Assembly (NCBI GenBank): GCA_027943335.1
Contig: BSBK01000876.1
Location: forward strand, 62,001-126,000
DNA length: 64,000 nucleotides
Direction of reading: 5' to 3'
DNA from: Chamaecyparis obtusa
Taxonomy: Eukaryota; Streptophyta; Pinopsida; Cupressales; Cupressaceae
Each line of letters starts with the position of its first letter. Positions within the stretch are counted from its first letter, which is position 1. Shown here piece after piece: positions 61,691 through 64,000 of this stretch. The translations under genes were made by a program, and so were the position numbers. Under the pieces are notes generated by a model that searched no databases, was not told the DNA's origin, and saw only the letters and a list, made by a program, of their open reading frames with translations.

Positions 61691-64000
61691 AGTCATGACG
61701 ATATCTCTCAGTTAACAAAAAAAAAATTGAGTCACCACTATTCATTTTTGCCTTCGTGAATAATATATTATACCCCACATCTTCATCATGTTTGTCCTTT
61801 GCAATCATCACAACTTTTAACAATTACCACCCTTCAAAAAAGTCACAACCCTTCCCCATTTTTTTCATTAGTAAGTGTCACAAACTTTCATAACTTTTCC
61901 TTTTGAAAGAGTCACTCCCCTCTTTTTCTTCTTATTCTATTTTCTCTTCCATTAATTCTTCATGAGTTACTCTTTCCTAAGTTCAACCCTTCCTAAACCT
62001 CAACTTAGCAATACGTAAGGCCAAGGTAAAGTAGGCTGGGCACTGAGCTAAATTACAAAAATACCTCTGAGTTAACCAAAAAATAAATTGAGTCACCATT
62101 TTTTATTTTTGTCTTTGTGAATAATATATTATACCCCACATTGATTTCACTTAAATCTCTTCCTAAAATGAAATCTTCTCCACATTGTATCTTTTAATTT
62201 GGGTGAGATTCACATCTCTTCATCATATCTACCATTTTCAATTGCCACTTTTCAAAAAGGTCATAACTCTTCAACATTTTTGTCATTTGGGAGTGTCACA
62301 ACATATCATAATTTTGTATTTTAAAAAAGTAACTTCCATATTTGTTTCTTATTCATTTTTCTCTTACATTAATCCATAGAGGGTTATTATTGCCTCAACT
62401 CACCCCTTCTTGAACCCCAACTTGAAAATATGGAAGACCAAAGTAAGGTAAATTGGGTGCTAAGATGACTCACAGTGAAAACCTCTGAGTTAACGAAAAA
62501 AATTGTGTCACTAATTTTTATTCTTGTCTTTGTGAATAATATATTATTACCCATATTGATTTAAGTTGAATGTCCTCCTAAATTAAAATCTTATCCCTTT
62601 TGTATCTTCCAATAAGGGGGAGAGTCACATCTCTTCATCATATTTACCCTTTGCAATCATCACAATATTTCACAATTGTCATCCTTCAAAAAAGTCACAA
62701 CCCTTCACCATTTCTATCATTTGTAAGTGTCACAACTTTTCATAAATTTTCCTATTGCAGAAGTTACTTATTTTTTATTATTATTTTTTCTTTTCTATTA
62801 ATTCTTAATAGAAAAAATTGAGTCACCACTATTCATTGTTGTTTTTGTGAATAATATATTATACCCCACATTGATTTCACTTCAATGTCTTATTAAATTG
62901 AAACCTTCTCCCCTTGATATTTTCCAATGTGGGGGAGTGTCACACATCTTCATCATGTTTGTCTTTTGCAATCATCATAACCTTTAACAATTTTCACTCT
63001 TCAAAAGAGTCACAAACCTTCACCATTTTTTTCGTTAGTAAATGTCACAAACTTTCATAACTTTGTTTTTTGAAGGAGTCACTTCCCCTCTTTTTCTTCT
63101 TATTCTATTTTCTCTTAGATTAATTCTTAGAGACTTGCTCTTGCCTAAACTCACCCCTTTCCAAATTCTAACTTGGCAATACGTAACACCAAGGTAAGGT
63201 AGGTTGGACATTGAGAAAAATTATGAAAATACCTCTGAGTTAACAAAAAAAATGAATTGAGTCACCACTCGTTATTGTTGCCTTTGTGAATAATATATTA
63301 TACCCTACATTTATTTCAATTAAATGTCCTTCTAAAATGAAATATTCTCCACTTTGTATCTTTTAATGTGAGTAAGAGTCACATCTCTACATCATATCTA
63401 CCATTTTCAATCACCACAACCTTTTACAATTACCACTCCTCGAAAAAGTCACAACTCTTCACTACTTTTGTCATTTGTGAGTGTCACAATGTATCATAAC
63501 TTTTCATTTTGAAAAAGTCACTTCCATATTTGTTCTTTAATCATTTTTCTCTTACATTAATCCTTAAAAGGCTATTCTTACCTCAGCTCACCCCTTTTTG
63601 AACCCCAACTTGGCAATATATAAGACCAAAGTAAGGTAAATTAGGCACTAGGCTGAATCACAAAGAAACCTCTGAGCTAGCAAAAATAATTGAGTCACCA
63701 TTTTTATTGTTGCCCTTTTTAATAATATATTATACCGTATATTGATTTCACTTGAATGTTCTCCTAAATTGAAATCTTCTCCCCTTTATATGTTCCAATA
63801 AGGGGGAGAGTCACATCTCTTCATCATGTTCACCCTTTGCAATTATCACAATTGTCATCTTTCAAAAAATTCACAACCTTTCACCATTTCTATCATATGT
63901 GAGTCACAATTTTTCATAAATTTTATTTTTGCCAGAGTTACTTATTTTTTTATTATTTTTTCCTTTTATATTAATTCTTAATAGAAAGAATTGAGTCACC

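Larger units (their letters stand above)
56165..64000 (+). repeat. Higher-order tandem repeat array, runs off the window end
   Basis: At least 13 full or partial monomers of about 310-440 bp occur, most with the conserved words GTGAATAATATATTATACCCCA and GGGGGAGAGTCACA. They fall into types A, B and C in the order A-B-C. A different segment X of ~800 bp (56165, ~58305 and ~60870) precedes each group. Groups are X-A-B-C, X-A-A-B-C and X-A-B-C-A-B-C-A. None has a coding frame. The 118-codon frame at 58489-58845 and its relative at 60985-61278 are shadows of the AT-rich X segment. The left edge at ~56165 begins inside X. Confidence 0.85.

Noticed and set aside
56165..64000. Regular repeats resembling a CRISPR array
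   Set aside because: Units are ~435 bp, diverged along their whole length and without short identical repeats and unique spacers. The setting is plant nuclear DNA.

Overview
This window looks like repeat-dominated nuclear DNA of a large-genome plant. A conifer or other gymnosperm is my best guess. The reasons are its AT-rich sequence, plant-type LTR retrotransposons primed by initiator-Met tRNA, very long LTRs, Ty3/gypsy gag and protease remnants, and no intact host gene in 64 kb. The organism is inferred, not proven. I see no rRNA or tRNA gene, CRISPR array, bacterial-type operon or complete protein-coding gene. Nearly every open frame is either a piece of a broken retroelement reading frame or a chance frame.

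Layout. 1-4.8 kb: nothing recognised. 4.8-11.8 kb: a minus-strand LTR element (LTRs 4796-6010 and 9275-~10455, primer site 9260-9271) with a ~1000-codon broken reading frame and no visible pol, abutting a third, chimeric LTR (10460-11823). 12.56-22.68 kb: a large plus-strand element with LTRs of 4337 and 3318 bp, TGTTA/TRACA ends and a near-perfect 5-bp target duplication. It resembles a LARD (large retrotransposon derivative) and holds a ~500-codon broken frame that I do not recognise. 24.28-~26.9 kb: a truncated Ty3/gypsy element with LTR, primer site, gag and protease, cut off before reverse transcriptase. 29.28-34.57 kb: a complete-ended element with ~1.8-kb LTRs, perfect target duplication AACAA and a gypsy protease remnant. 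34.6-39.5 kb: fragments, including a possible copia-type LTR with a ~38-bp tandem repeat. 39.49-53.76 kb: a head-to-tail array of six LTRs and five short internal regions, flanked as a whole by a perfect target duplication ATCAT. 53.8-56.1 kb: degenerate copia-like and gypsy-like fragments. 56.17 kb to the window end: a tandem satellite-like array of ~435-bp monomers in A-B-C trimers separated by an ~800-bp segment X.

How it fits together. All the elements with mappable ends lack reverse transcriptase and integrase in this window, so they look like non-autonomous or decayed elements that depended on enzymes made elsewhere. Two long broken frames are interrupted almost only by stop codons that are one C-to-T change from CAG, CAA or CGA, as expected from decay of methylated cytosines. 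The six-LTR array is the most unusual structure. Its LTRs alternate between two sequence types (P, Q, P, Q, P, Q) and its internal regions between two others. This implies that a dimer of about 5.1 kb was the unit of expansion after, or at, a single insertion.
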